In this document: one piece after another, positions 1 to 5,880 of the stretch
Layout of the letters: each line of letters starts with the position of its first letter
Position numbering within the stretch: the stretch's first letter is position 1
Assembly (NCBI GenBank): GCA_004293645.1
Contig: REAB01000087.1
Location: 1-33,939 of the forward strand
Reading direction: 5' to 3'
DNA from: Cytophagia bacterium
GTDB taxonomy: Bacteria > Bacteroidota > Bacteroidia > Cytophagales > Spirosomataceae
Length of the DNA: 33,939 nucleotides
The notes under the pieces: generated by a model
Told to the model about the DNA's origin: nothing
Databases searched by the model: none
Seen by the model: the letters and a program-made list of their open reading frames with translations, nothing else
Position numbers and translations under genes: made by a program

Positions 1-29
1 CAAATAATTCATCTTTTATCTATTTTTAA

Positions 30-55
30 CAAAGATATGGACTCTAAAAACCCAA
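30..55 (-). promoter_or_regulatory. Possible leftward promoter
   Basis: On the minus strand, positions 37-30 read TATCTTTG, a perfect match to the Bacteroidota -7 motif TAnnTTTG. A TTG lies 15 bases upstream at 55-53, which is shorter than usual. It would drive a gene beyond the left edge of the window. The surrounding first 100 bases are A+T-rich and hold no recognisable gene. Confidence 0.35.
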
Positions 56-65
56 TAATTGTAAT

Positions 66-449
66 TTAAAAAGAAAATATATCAATAAATTGCCTAATAA
101 ACACCTGGCGCGTGGCACACTCATTTTGGCGGCGTTCGAGCCGAATAGTGGCTTCTTCCACGTCGGTTTTGGGTGTGTAAAAGCAACTGTGCAACGTGCG
201 GGCGGGCAGGCCCATCTTCTGTCCGAGGTTTTTGGCGGCGCGGCCTGTGGGGGCAAGAGGCATTGGCACAATGCTCTTTTCTGCTAAATACGGCCCCAAT
301 GCCCGCATGATGCTGGTTTTTCCCGTGCCTGCTGCACCACGTACAATCAGAAAATGGTCATCGTTTTCAACAAACGACTCAATGCTACAGAGCGCGTTGG
401 CCTGTTCGGCGGTAGGAATAAAGTCCAAAAAAGAAAGCAAAGTTGCCAT
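66..449 (-). pseudogene. Truncated AAA/RecD-like ATPase (helicase N-terminus)
   Basis: The 127-codon frame encodes only the N-terminal ATPase part of a superfamily 1, RecD/UvrD-like AAA protein. A Walker A motif, GAAGTGKT, is at residues 38-45, and a second conserved block (LAPTGRAAKNLGQ) lies near residues 65-77. Proteins of this family usually run to several hundred residues with Walker B and helicase motifs. Here the family-like sequence stops near residue 110 (position about 120), and the last 17 residues look unrelated and A+T-rich. The gene therefore appears cut by a rearrangement and is unlikely to be an active helicase. It is divergent from the WYL regulator gene. Family assignment is from motif recognition; the exact breakpoint is inferred. 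Confidence 0.65.
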
Positions 450-455
450 GACCGT

Positions 456-479
456 AGCGGCTTTTGGTTTGAAGCCGCT
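456..479. repeat. Inverted repeat in divergent intergenic region
   Basis: AGCGGCTT (456-463) is followed after 8 bases by its perfect complement AAGCCGCT (472-479). It lies just upstream of the truncated helicase start and before the WYL promoter. It could be a hairpin or an operator for the neighbouring regulator; there is no T-run to suggest a terminator. Confidence 0.4.
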
Positions 480-491
480 GCAAAGGTTAGG

Positions 492-518
492 TTGTCAATT
501 GCTATTTTGTTAGATTTG
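492..518 (+). promoter_or_regulatory. Promoter of the WYL regulator gene
   Basis: TAGATTTG at 511-518 matches TAnnTTTG exactly, and a TTG at 492-494 lies 16 bases upstream as a candidate -33 element. The start codon at 538 follows by about 20 bases, so the leader would be very short. Confidence 0.5.
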
Positions 519-537
519 ACAGAAACTTTTACTAACA

Positions 538-1512
538 ATGAAAAAAGACCGAGAGAGTGACGGAAAGCGTTTAAAAAGAATATTGAAACTGCACCAATTG
601 CTCAGAGGGGGCAAGCATTTTTCGACCGAGCAGCTACAAGAGGCGTATTTTGAAGCAACCCAAGAGCGAGTAGAATTAAAAACGTTGCAAAACGACTTGC
701 GGTTTATGAAAAATGAACTGCACGCGCCCTTGCCCCAAAAAGCCAATAAGCACGAGGGCTATTATTACAAAAATGAAGAAAGCTATTCTATTTTGGAAGC
801 ATTAGACGACGGTTATTTTGGTACGCTCAACGAGGCCATCGCGCTGCTGCGCCAAGCCTCCAAGTCAAAAGAATTTATCGGATTGGAAGATATTTTGATA
901 AAGTTAGAGCAGCGCGTTGCCGTTACCGACGCCGAAAGGAGCGTTTTTATTCAGTTTGAAGAAGTAGAATTGAAAGGGCGGGAGTATTTGCCAAAAGTTC
1001 ATCAAGCAATTCTGAAAAAGAAGTCTCTAAGAATTGATTATCAGCCTTTTAATGAGCCAGAAGCCATGCGATATGTCTTTCCGCTTTTGCTCAAAGAATA
1101 CAATAACCGCTGGTTTTTGATGGCTTGGGAAGAAAATAAATCAGAAAGACCCCAGATTTTTGCCTTAGACCGCATCAACAATTTACGCGAAACAGCACTC
1201 TCGTTTTCCATTCCAAAACAAACCGATTGGCAGGCTCAGTTTGAACAAATGATTGGCGTAACGCCTAAAGGCTCGCTCGAAACTGTTGTGCTGCGGTTTT
1301 CTAAAAATCGCTTTCCGTATGTGATGACCAAGAAACTGCACCAAAGTCAGCAACTCATTGACGACCGTACCATTTCGATTCAAGTTTATACCAACCCCGA
1401 ACTCACCGCCAAAATTCTGGAGTTTGGGGCTGATATAGAGGTGCTTACGCCGCCAATATTACGGGAGGAAATCAAGAAAATTTTGCAAAAAACAATCGTA
1501 CAGTACAAGTAG
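538..1512 (+). CDS. WYL-domain transcriptional regulator
   Basis: This 324-residue protein has the usual architecture of WYL regulators. An N-terminal winged-helix DNA-binding region covers about residues 8-75. A central WYL domain covers about 140-215, where the signature tripeptide reads RWFL at 191-194 instead of WYL. A C-terminal WCX-like region lies around 245-320. Such proteins bind DNA and sense a ligand, often nucleic acid or nucleotide, and commonly control DNA-damage or defence genes. Here the only divergent neighbour is a broken helicase gene, so its present targets cannot be inferred. The ATG at 538 is chosen because it follows a TAGATTTG promoter. The gene converges on the threonylcarbamoyl-AMP synthase gene with a 42-base gap. 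Confidence 0.82.
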   Translation: MKKDRESDGKRLKRILKLHQLLRGGKHFSTEQLQEAYFEATQERVELKTLQNDLRFMKNELHAPLPQKANKHEGYYYKNEESYSILEALDDGYFGTLNEAIALLRQASKSKEFIGLEDILIKLEQRVAVTDAERSVFIQFEEVELKGREYLPKVHQAILKKKSLRIDYQPFNEPEAMRYVFPLLLKEYNNRWFLMAWEENKSERPQIFALDRINNLRETALSFSIPKQTDWQAQFEQMIGVTPKGSLETVVLRFSKNRFPYVMTKKLHQSQQLIDDRTISIQVYTNPELTAKILEFGADIEVLTPPILREEIKKILQKTIVQYK

Positions 1513-1554
1513 CGCGTTTCGTTGGCAAATATGAACCGTTCAAACAGTTACTGT

Positions 1555-2181
1555 TCAAAACCAATCAGTTTCGCCCGCTCCTTGGCGCACAATTACGAGG
1601 TCGTTGTTGGTGGCATTGATGATGGTAGAAGCTACCAACCCGCCGTAACCGCCATCAATAACCATATCTACTTGGTGCTGAAAACGCTCAAAAATCTCTT
1701 CGGGGTCGGTGGGGTATTCCATAATCTCGTCGTTGTCGTCTTTGATAGACGTAGTGATAATGGGGTTGCCCAATTGCAGCACTATTTGACGCGGAATGGC
1801 ATGGTCGGGGACTCGAATACCAATTATTTTCTTGTTGGTATTCAGTATTTTAGGTACGCGACTGCTGGCTTCCAAAATAAAAGTATAAGGCCCTGGCAGG
1901 TATTTTTTCATGAGTTTGAAAGCGGTAGTTTCTACGCGGGCGTAGTCGGCAATGTGGCTCAAATCGTTACAAATAAACGAAAAGTCATTTTTTTGGGGCT
2001 TAATTCCTTTTATTTTGGCCACCCGCTCCACCGCTCGCGCATTGTGAATGTCGCAGCCCATGCCATAAACCGTGTCGGTAGGATAAATAATAACACCCCC
2101 GTCTTGTAGGCACTTTACAACTTGTTGAATCTTACGGGGTTCGGGCGTTTCGGGATGTATTTTCAAAAATTCGGCAGGCAT
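1555..2181 (-). CDS. L-threonylcarbamoyladenylate synthase (Sua5/YciO/YrdC)
   Basis: The protein makes threonylcarbamoyl-AMP from threonine, bicarbonate and ATP for the universal t6A37 modification of ANN-decoding tRNAs. The family signature YPTDTVYG is at residues 33-40, followed by [14 protein letters not shown] (the conserved lysine-rich nucleotide-binding segment) and IGIRVPDH. The frame is open further upstream, to a position giving 257 codons. The extra 49 residues, however, are a low-complexity translation of a DNA tandem repeat, so the ATG at 2181 (208 residues, beginning [11 protein letters not shown]) is preferred and matches the usual family length. Some Bacteroidota carry more than one paralog, so assignment to TsaC versus YciO is not certain. 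Confidence 0.85.
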   Translation of the reverse strand: MPAEFLKIHPETPEPRKIQQVVKCLQDGGVIIYPTDTVYGMGCDIHNARAVERVAKIKGIKPQKNDFSFICNDLSHIADYARVETTAFKLMKKYLPGPYTFILEASSRVPKILNTNKKIIGIRVPDHAIPRQIVLQLGNPIITTSIKDDNDEIMEYPTDPEEIFERFQHQVDMVIDGGYGGLVASTIINATNNDLVIVRQGAGETDWF

Positions 2182-2192
2182 GGGTTTTGAGT

Positions 2193-2280
2193 GGTTGAGT
2201 GATTGAGTGATTGAGTGATTGGGTGATTGAGTGATTGAGTGATTGGGTGATTGAGTGATTGAGTGATTGGGTGATTGAGT
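2193..2280. repeat. 8-bp tandem repeat with 24-bp higher-order period
   Basis: Eleven units of GATTGAGT (variant GATTGGGT at every third position) run without interruption. The pattern makes three 24-bp superunits of two GATTGAGT and one GATTGGGT; the first unit is a GGTTGAGT variant. The array sits directly upstream of the threonylcarbamoyl-AMP synthase start, between it and a candidate promoter at 2337-2344, so it would form part of the 5' leader. Confidence 0.92.
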
Positions 2281-2336
2281 TGCTGGCTGATTCGGGGTTC
2301 TTGTCTGAATTATTTGATGCTGTAACATTGTCGTTG

Positions 2337-2344
2337 CAAACTTA
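2337..2344 (-). promoter_or_regulatory. Candidate -7 promoter element for Sua5/YrdC gene
   Basis: The minus strand reads TAAGTTTG, a match to TAnnTTTG. No TTG stands at the ideal distance upstream, so only the -7 element is supported. It would give a leader of about 150 bases containing the tandem repeat. Confidence 0.35.
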
Positions 2345-2409
2345 ATTTTTATTTTGGCAAAAAGCGTTACTTTAGCAAAAAGATAACCCTGACCAATAGA
2401 TCAAGTATT

Positions 2410-2777
2410 ATGGCACGTATAAAAGTGATTATGGAGAATGAAAATGGTGATGCAATTGCGAGCAAATACTATAATTTAGGTACAGATTTTAGCAACATTG
2501 ATAAAATTGAAGAGGCTGTACATTCCATTTCTGGGGGTTTACTGACCGATGTTAGTGCCCATCTTTTAAATTCGGAACAGGATAGCTTTTTAAAAAAAGT
2601 GAGTACAAGACTAATGGTAAATATACCGTAAATATTTCTACGATGTACGGCAGTTTTCCTTTTGAAGTCTATCGCATAAAGAAAGGTTTGTTAGGCAGTA
2701 ATTTTTTGAAAGAGTGTGATTTTCTTGGTAGTGGGTACTTACTCGTAATTGTTTGCAATTACAGTAATTTGTTGTAA
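2410..2777 (+). pseudogene. Frameshifted remnant of a transposase-like N-terminus
   Basis: The first frame (2410-2631) gives 73 residues beginning MARIKVIMENENGDAIASK. At the run of seven A bases (2592-2598) a -1 shift joins it without a stop to a second frame. That frame reads KTNGKYTVNISTMYGSFPFE and ends at a TAA at 2775-2777. The joined protein of about 122 residues resembles, from memory, the N-terminal region of ISKra4-type transposases, where a GxYxV..T.yGsF segment follows a helical domain. No catalytic domain follows. Either the A7 run (A AAA AAA G) supports programmed frameshifting, or the gene is decaying. The transposase identity is an inference; the frame continuity is seen directly. 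Confidence 0.45.
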
Positions 2778-2791
2778 ATGTCCGCGTCGGC

Positions 2792-2823
2792 GCGGGGTCG
2801 CCCGTGCGCGGGGCCGCCCGTGC
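2792..2823. repeat. GC-rich 16-bp repeat, two tandem copies
   Basis: GCGGGGTCGCCCGTGC (2792-2807) is followed immediately by GCGGGGCCGCCCGTGC (2808-2823), differing at one base. The second form recurs exactly at 25997-26012 upstream of thyA. Both are islands of very high G+C in A+T-rich spacer, which suggests a dispersed repeat family. Confidence 0.8.
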
Positions 2824-2936
2824 AGTCCGATGTTTATCAATTTGTTATTACCAAATTACCCTTTATTGCAAATCAAAAATAATATAATGGCGGCGGCCAA
2901 CCGCCTAATTTTACGCAACTACTACTTACTTATTTG

Positions 2937-2991
2937 ATGCCTCATCAATAACTTTTTGCAGTATTCCCTCAAAAAGTGAGAGGCATTTTTT
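2937..2991 (+). terminator. Nested inverted repeat with T-run
   Basis: An outer arm ATGCCTC (2937-2943) pairs with GAGGCAT (2980-2986). An inner arm ACTTTTTG (2951-2958) pairs with CAAAAAGT (2970-2977). A run of T follows at 2986-2991. It could end plus-strand transcription of the transposase-like remnant, or be the terminal repeat of a lost element. The rest of the gene-free stretch 2778-3125 holds the GC-rich 16-bp repeat and a short GGCGG/CCGCC hairpin near 2889-2905. Nothing recognisable lies from 2992 to 3125. Confidence 0.4.
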
Positions 2992-3125
2992 GATTTATAA
3001 ATTATCGAACCATTCTACGTTCAAATCTCGAAGAGCTTATTGGTATTTTGGCTCGTAGGCTACAATTTCAACATCGGCCTATTCTGTCATTTTTTTACTT
3101 CAAAAAGAACCTTTCCTCCCCATTT

Positions 3126-5159
3126 TTATTGCCCCACAAACGCCAGTTTTTTACCCTTTGGGTCAATGGCCAAGCGCGTTATTTGCTTGATTCCTAACGC
3201 GCTGTAATCGCCTACGAGTTGCCAAGTTGAATCGGCTTTGGGTTGCCATTTATAGAGTTTAGCCCCTTGCGCCATGAGCAGCGTGCCGTCGGGAGTCCAG
3301 GCGCAATCTTCGCTTTGGGGCAGGGTTTCAATGAGTTTGGTGGTTTGTAAATTGCGCATATCTAAGCGTTCTATTTGCCAATTTTGGTCCGAAATTTTAT
3401 GCACAAAACTCGCTGCTCGTTGGCCTGGAATACGGTGCAACGCCCGCCCAATGTTGTTGGCAATGACCTGCCCTTTCCCCGTCGAAACCTGCGCCAATTG
3501 GAGCGTATGGGGCTGCCCCAGCAAGGGCTGCCCCAACACAAACAAAACGAGTGAGTCGGCACCAAACCAGCAATGGTAGCCTACGGGTTTGAGGTCTTTG
3601 AGTACCAACTGCGGGTTTTGCCCCGTGGCCAGGTCAAACTGCCACAGTCGTTGCGTTTGGTCGGCTTCTACTCGAATCACCGAAAAATGCCTGCCGTCGG
3701 GCATAACCGTGGCAGAGTACTCACTTTCAGGCGTTTGGGTAAGGGCATTGTTTGTTTTTTTGCCCAAATCGTACGCCCAAATATCAGTTTGGCCGTTGGC
3801 TTGCTGGGTATAAAGCAGCTTTTTGCCGTCGGGTGTAAACGACGGTTGGTTGTCGTAGCCAGCTCTTTTGGTAATGTTGAGCGGCTTGCCGACGGTTACT
3901 TTTCCCGCGCTGGCGTTCAGGTCAGCTACATAAATTTCGGTGTTGGGCGCGGCGGGTGTAAAGGCTTCCAACACACGTTTTACGATGCCGTCAAGCGCGT
4001 CGTTGCCAATCCACCGAACCACCACAACCAGTTCATTTTCAGCGTCCACGTAAACAATATTACTCCCATTACCCACGTGATAAAACGCCGATGCGGGCGC
4101 ACTTGGCAAAGGCTTGCGGTCGGTGTTCAAAAACCAGTTCATGTAGCCGTAAGTAGGCTGCGCAGGCGTGGGCGTGGTGGCTTGTTTTACCCATTGTTCT
4201 GAAAGCAACTGCTGGCCGTTCCAATTGCCTTTGTGGAGCGTAAGCAGTCCAAAACGCGCCATGTCGAAGGCGTTGATAAACATGCCACCGCCCCAATGCC
4301 CACCACCGCTCACCGACTGCACGGGCTGGCCGTCGAGCACTATCCAAGCGTTGCGGTAGCCCGTCCATCGCCAAGTATTCGATGCGCCAATGGGGTCCAT
4401 GATGCGTTCTTTCAAGACCTGCGGCAGGGGCTTGCGCCACACGCTCGTGGCCGCCAACGCGAGGGCGTTTACGCGCACGTCGTTGTACTCGTACACGCTG
4501 CCGGGGGCGTTGCGCGGGCGCGTGAGCCAAGTGGCAGGGTCTTTGTCGGGGCGGTCGGCCCAGTCGGGTTTGCCCCAAAGTGTACCTTCCCAATCGGAGG
4601 TTTGACGGAGCAGGTTATCCCACGTAATGCGCCGATTATGAGGTGTGTCAAAAGGTCGTAGCAATTCGGGTTTTCCAAACTCCTCGGCAGGGCGATTGAC
4701 AGGCTGCCCGTACAATTCGATAGGAGGAATATAAGCGGCAACGGTATCATCGACAGACCGAATCAGCCCTTTGTCCACGGCCAAACCCACCACTGTGGAG
4801 AGAAAACTTTTGGTAACGCTGTGCGTAATATCACAGCGAGCTGGTTCGCCCCACTGCGCCACCATGTAGCCTTTGTGAATAATAAGCCCCGTCTGCGCAC
4901 CACGGTCGGCAAATGGCCCAATGGCATTTCCGTAGGGTTCTTTGCCAAAACTTTGGTAGTGCGACTGCTCCATGCTGCGCGGATTTTTGGATTCGTTGGC
5001 CTGCGCAAAAGCAATGGCTTCTTGAATTTTGGCAGCGTTTAGGCCCATTTCGGCGGGCGTTTTGTGCGCCCACGCATGCGCAGGTGGGAAATAAACGGCG
5101 GGTTTGTTTTGGGCAAAACTCAAAAAAGGGAAAAGGAATAGGTAAAAGAGGCGTTTCAT
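3126..5159 (-). CDS. Serine hydrolase (class C beta-lactamase-like) fused to a TolB-like beta-propeller
   Basis: This 677-residue protein has a clear signal peptide (MKRLFYLFLFPFLSFAQ), so it is exported. Residues about 30-405 form a penicillin-binding-protein/class C beta-lactamase-like serine hydrolase. The nucleophile motif SVTK is at 114-117. A tyrosine motif YND around 225-227 stands where class C enzymes have YxN. An HVG at 361-363 corresponds to the KTG position. From about residue 425 the sequence changes to repeats of the PD40/WD40-like TolB type, such as PSFTPDGKKLLYT and YSATVMPDGRHFS, which form a beta-propeller. The substrate is unknown; esterase, peptidase or amidase activity is possible, and true beta-lactamase activity is unlikely. 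The ATG at 5159 is chosen over an upstream in-frame start because it begins the signal peptide and follows a TATTTTTG promoter. Confidence 0.8.
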   Translation of the reverse strand: MKRLFYLFLFPFLSFAQNKPAVYFPPAHAWAHKTPAEMGLNAAKIQEAIAFAQANESKNPRSMEQSHYQSFGKEPYGNAIGPFADRGAQTGLIIHKGYMVAQWGEPARCDITHSVTKSFLSTVVGLAVDKGLIRSVDDTVAAYIPPIELYGQPVNRPAEEFGKPELLRPFDTPHNRRITWDNLLRQTSDWEGTLWGKPDWADRPDKDPATWLTRPRNAPGSVYEYNDVRVNALALAATSVWRKPLPQVLKERIMDPIGASNTWRWTGYRNAWIVLDGQPVQSVSGGGHWGGGMFINAFDMARFGLLTLHKGNWNGQQLLSEQWVKQATTPTPAQPTYGYMNWFLNTDRKPLPSAPASAFYHVGNGSNIVYVDAENELVVVVRWIGNDALDGIVKRVLEAFTPAAPNTEIYVADLNASAGKVTVGKPLNITKRAGYDNQPSFTPDGKKLLYTQQANGQTDIWAYDLGKKTNNALTQTPESEYSATVMPDGRHFSVIRVEADQTQRLWQFDLATGQNPQLVLKDLKPVGYHCWFGADSLVLFVLGQPLLGQPHTLQLAQVSTGKGQVIANNIGRALHRIPGQRAASFVHKISDQNWQIERLDMRNLQTTKLIETLPQSEDCAWTPDGTLLMAQGAKLYKWQPKADSTWQLVGDYSALGIKQITRLAIDPKGKKLAFVGQ

Positions 5160-5188
5160 AGTGCAGGTAGTAGGGTTAATTTTCGTGC

Positions 5189-5223
5189 CAAAAATAACAA
5201 TATTTGTTATCTTTGTGATGCAA
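5189..5223 (-). promoter_or_regulatory. Promoter of the serine hydrolase gene
   Basis: TATTTTTG on the minus strand (5196-5189) matches TAnnTTTG, with TTG at 5223-5221, 24 bases upstream. It overlaps a divergent plus-strand element at 5208-5215. Confidence 0.45.
5208..5215 (+). promoter_or_regulatory. Divergent -7 element before a 32-codon ORF
   Basis: TATCTTTG matches TAnnTTTG on the plus strand. No convincing -33 TTG is present. It stands 24 bases before the ATG at 5240. Confidence 0.35.
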
Positions 5224-5239
5224 TAAAACACATTAAACC

Positions 5240-5338
5240 ATGATAACCATCACCCTTTCGAGCAGCGGCAAGCCCAGCAGCGACCGCGCCATTGCATTTG
5301 CCAAGGCATTGGCAGCCAGTAAATCTCGACAATACTAA
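5240..5338 (+). CDS. Possible 32-residue small protein
   Basis: An ATG at 5240 opens a 32-codon frame (MITITLSSSGKPSSDRAIAF, then a short alanine- and lysine-rich tail ending SRQY) closed by TAA. It is preceded by a plus-strand TATCTTTG element at a suitable distance and is divergent from the serine hydrolase gene. The sequence is balanced in composition and not obviously random, but I do not recognise it. It could be a true small protein, or the beginning of a longer gene cut off by the REP-like repeats that begin four bases after the stop. Confidence 0.3.
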   Translation: MITITLSSSGKPSSDRAIAFAKALAASKSRQY

Positions 5339-5341
5339 TAA

Positions 5342-5459
5342 CCCTGCGCTTTAGCGTAGGGCAAACAAAAAACAATAACTTATTGGGCTTTAGCCCTAAC
5401 ACAAGTCATGGCTAAAGCCCAAATATGTACTCTTTGTGCTTCCCCCAGCCTAAAGGCTG
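5342..5459. repeat. Cluster of REP-like hairpins
   Basis: Three palindromes share a CTTTAG/CTAAAG centre. The first is 5342-5361 (CCCTGCGC loop GCGTAGGG, one mismatch). The second has TTGGGCTTTAGCC at 5383-5395 paired perfectly with GGCTAAAGCCCAA at 5410-5422. The third is the palindrome CAGCCTAAAGGCTG at 5446-5459. The pattern is typical of REP-type intergenic elements. The following stretch 5460-5685 shows no gene that I can support. Confidence 0.75.
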
Positions 5460-5685
5460 AGGTTAAAAAATGTTACCAAAACCCTTGACTTCCGTATTAT
5501 TTTCTGCTTTTGATAGTCATTTTCCTTACCAACGACCAACAAAAATAACCCCACATGAAACATCTTTTATTTGTCTCAAAAAAATCATTTATCACTTCAG
5601 TGTCAGCAAATTTACAGCGTGAGCATAACGTTGGTGCCTGCCTTGTTAAATAAAAATTCTTGAAAACACGATTTTCTTGCCATTA

Positions 5686-5880
5686 TCAATAATACCTGCG
5701 GCCAATGCCATAGCCTACTGCACCGCCTACTACTACACCCACGCCAAAGGCTTGGGCGGGTGTAAGACCTTTGCCCCCTGACCGATAGCGCGGCGATACA
5801 GGTCTGGTGTTGGCTATCCAATTGTCTTTTTGCTGGGCAGCCACGAGCGAGGGGTTTTCGTAATTGACCGTACCAGGTGC
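5686..5880 (-). pseudogene. Orphan C-terminal fragment of a glycine-rich protein
   Basis: A minus-strand frame without a start codon reads APGTVNYENPSLVAAQQ, then a polar stretch, then a glycine-rich hydrophobic end (FGVGVVVGGAVGYGIG) and RRYY, closed by two stops (TGA at 5688-5686, then TAA). It looks like the natural C-terminus of a protein with a glycine-zipper-like membrane segment. The upstream part is missing because the sequence runs into the start of the histidine kinase gene on the opposite strand near 5880. The coordinates cover the part that looks protein-like; the N-terminal limit is the inferred junction. Confidence 0.45.

Noticed and set aside
1522-2109. Long plus-strand frame of 195 codons
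   Set aside because: It is the antisense shadow of the Sua5/YrdC gene, whose motifs are clear on the minus strand.
538-2181. WYL regulator with the broken helicase as an active defence system
   Set aside because: The helicase is truncated after Walker A and no other defence genes adjoin, so a functioning system is not supported here.
2193-2280. CRISPR-like array
   Set aside because: The units are contiguous 8-mers without spacers and no cas genes are present.
2182-2328. N-terminal extension of the Sua5/YrdC protein
   Set aside because: The extra residues are only the translation of the 8-bp DNA repeat, and the family start is at 2181.
2749-2937. 62-codon plus frame through the GC-rich repeat
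   Set aside because: It reads through a dispersed DNA repeat and an A+T-rich spacer, with no family resemblance.
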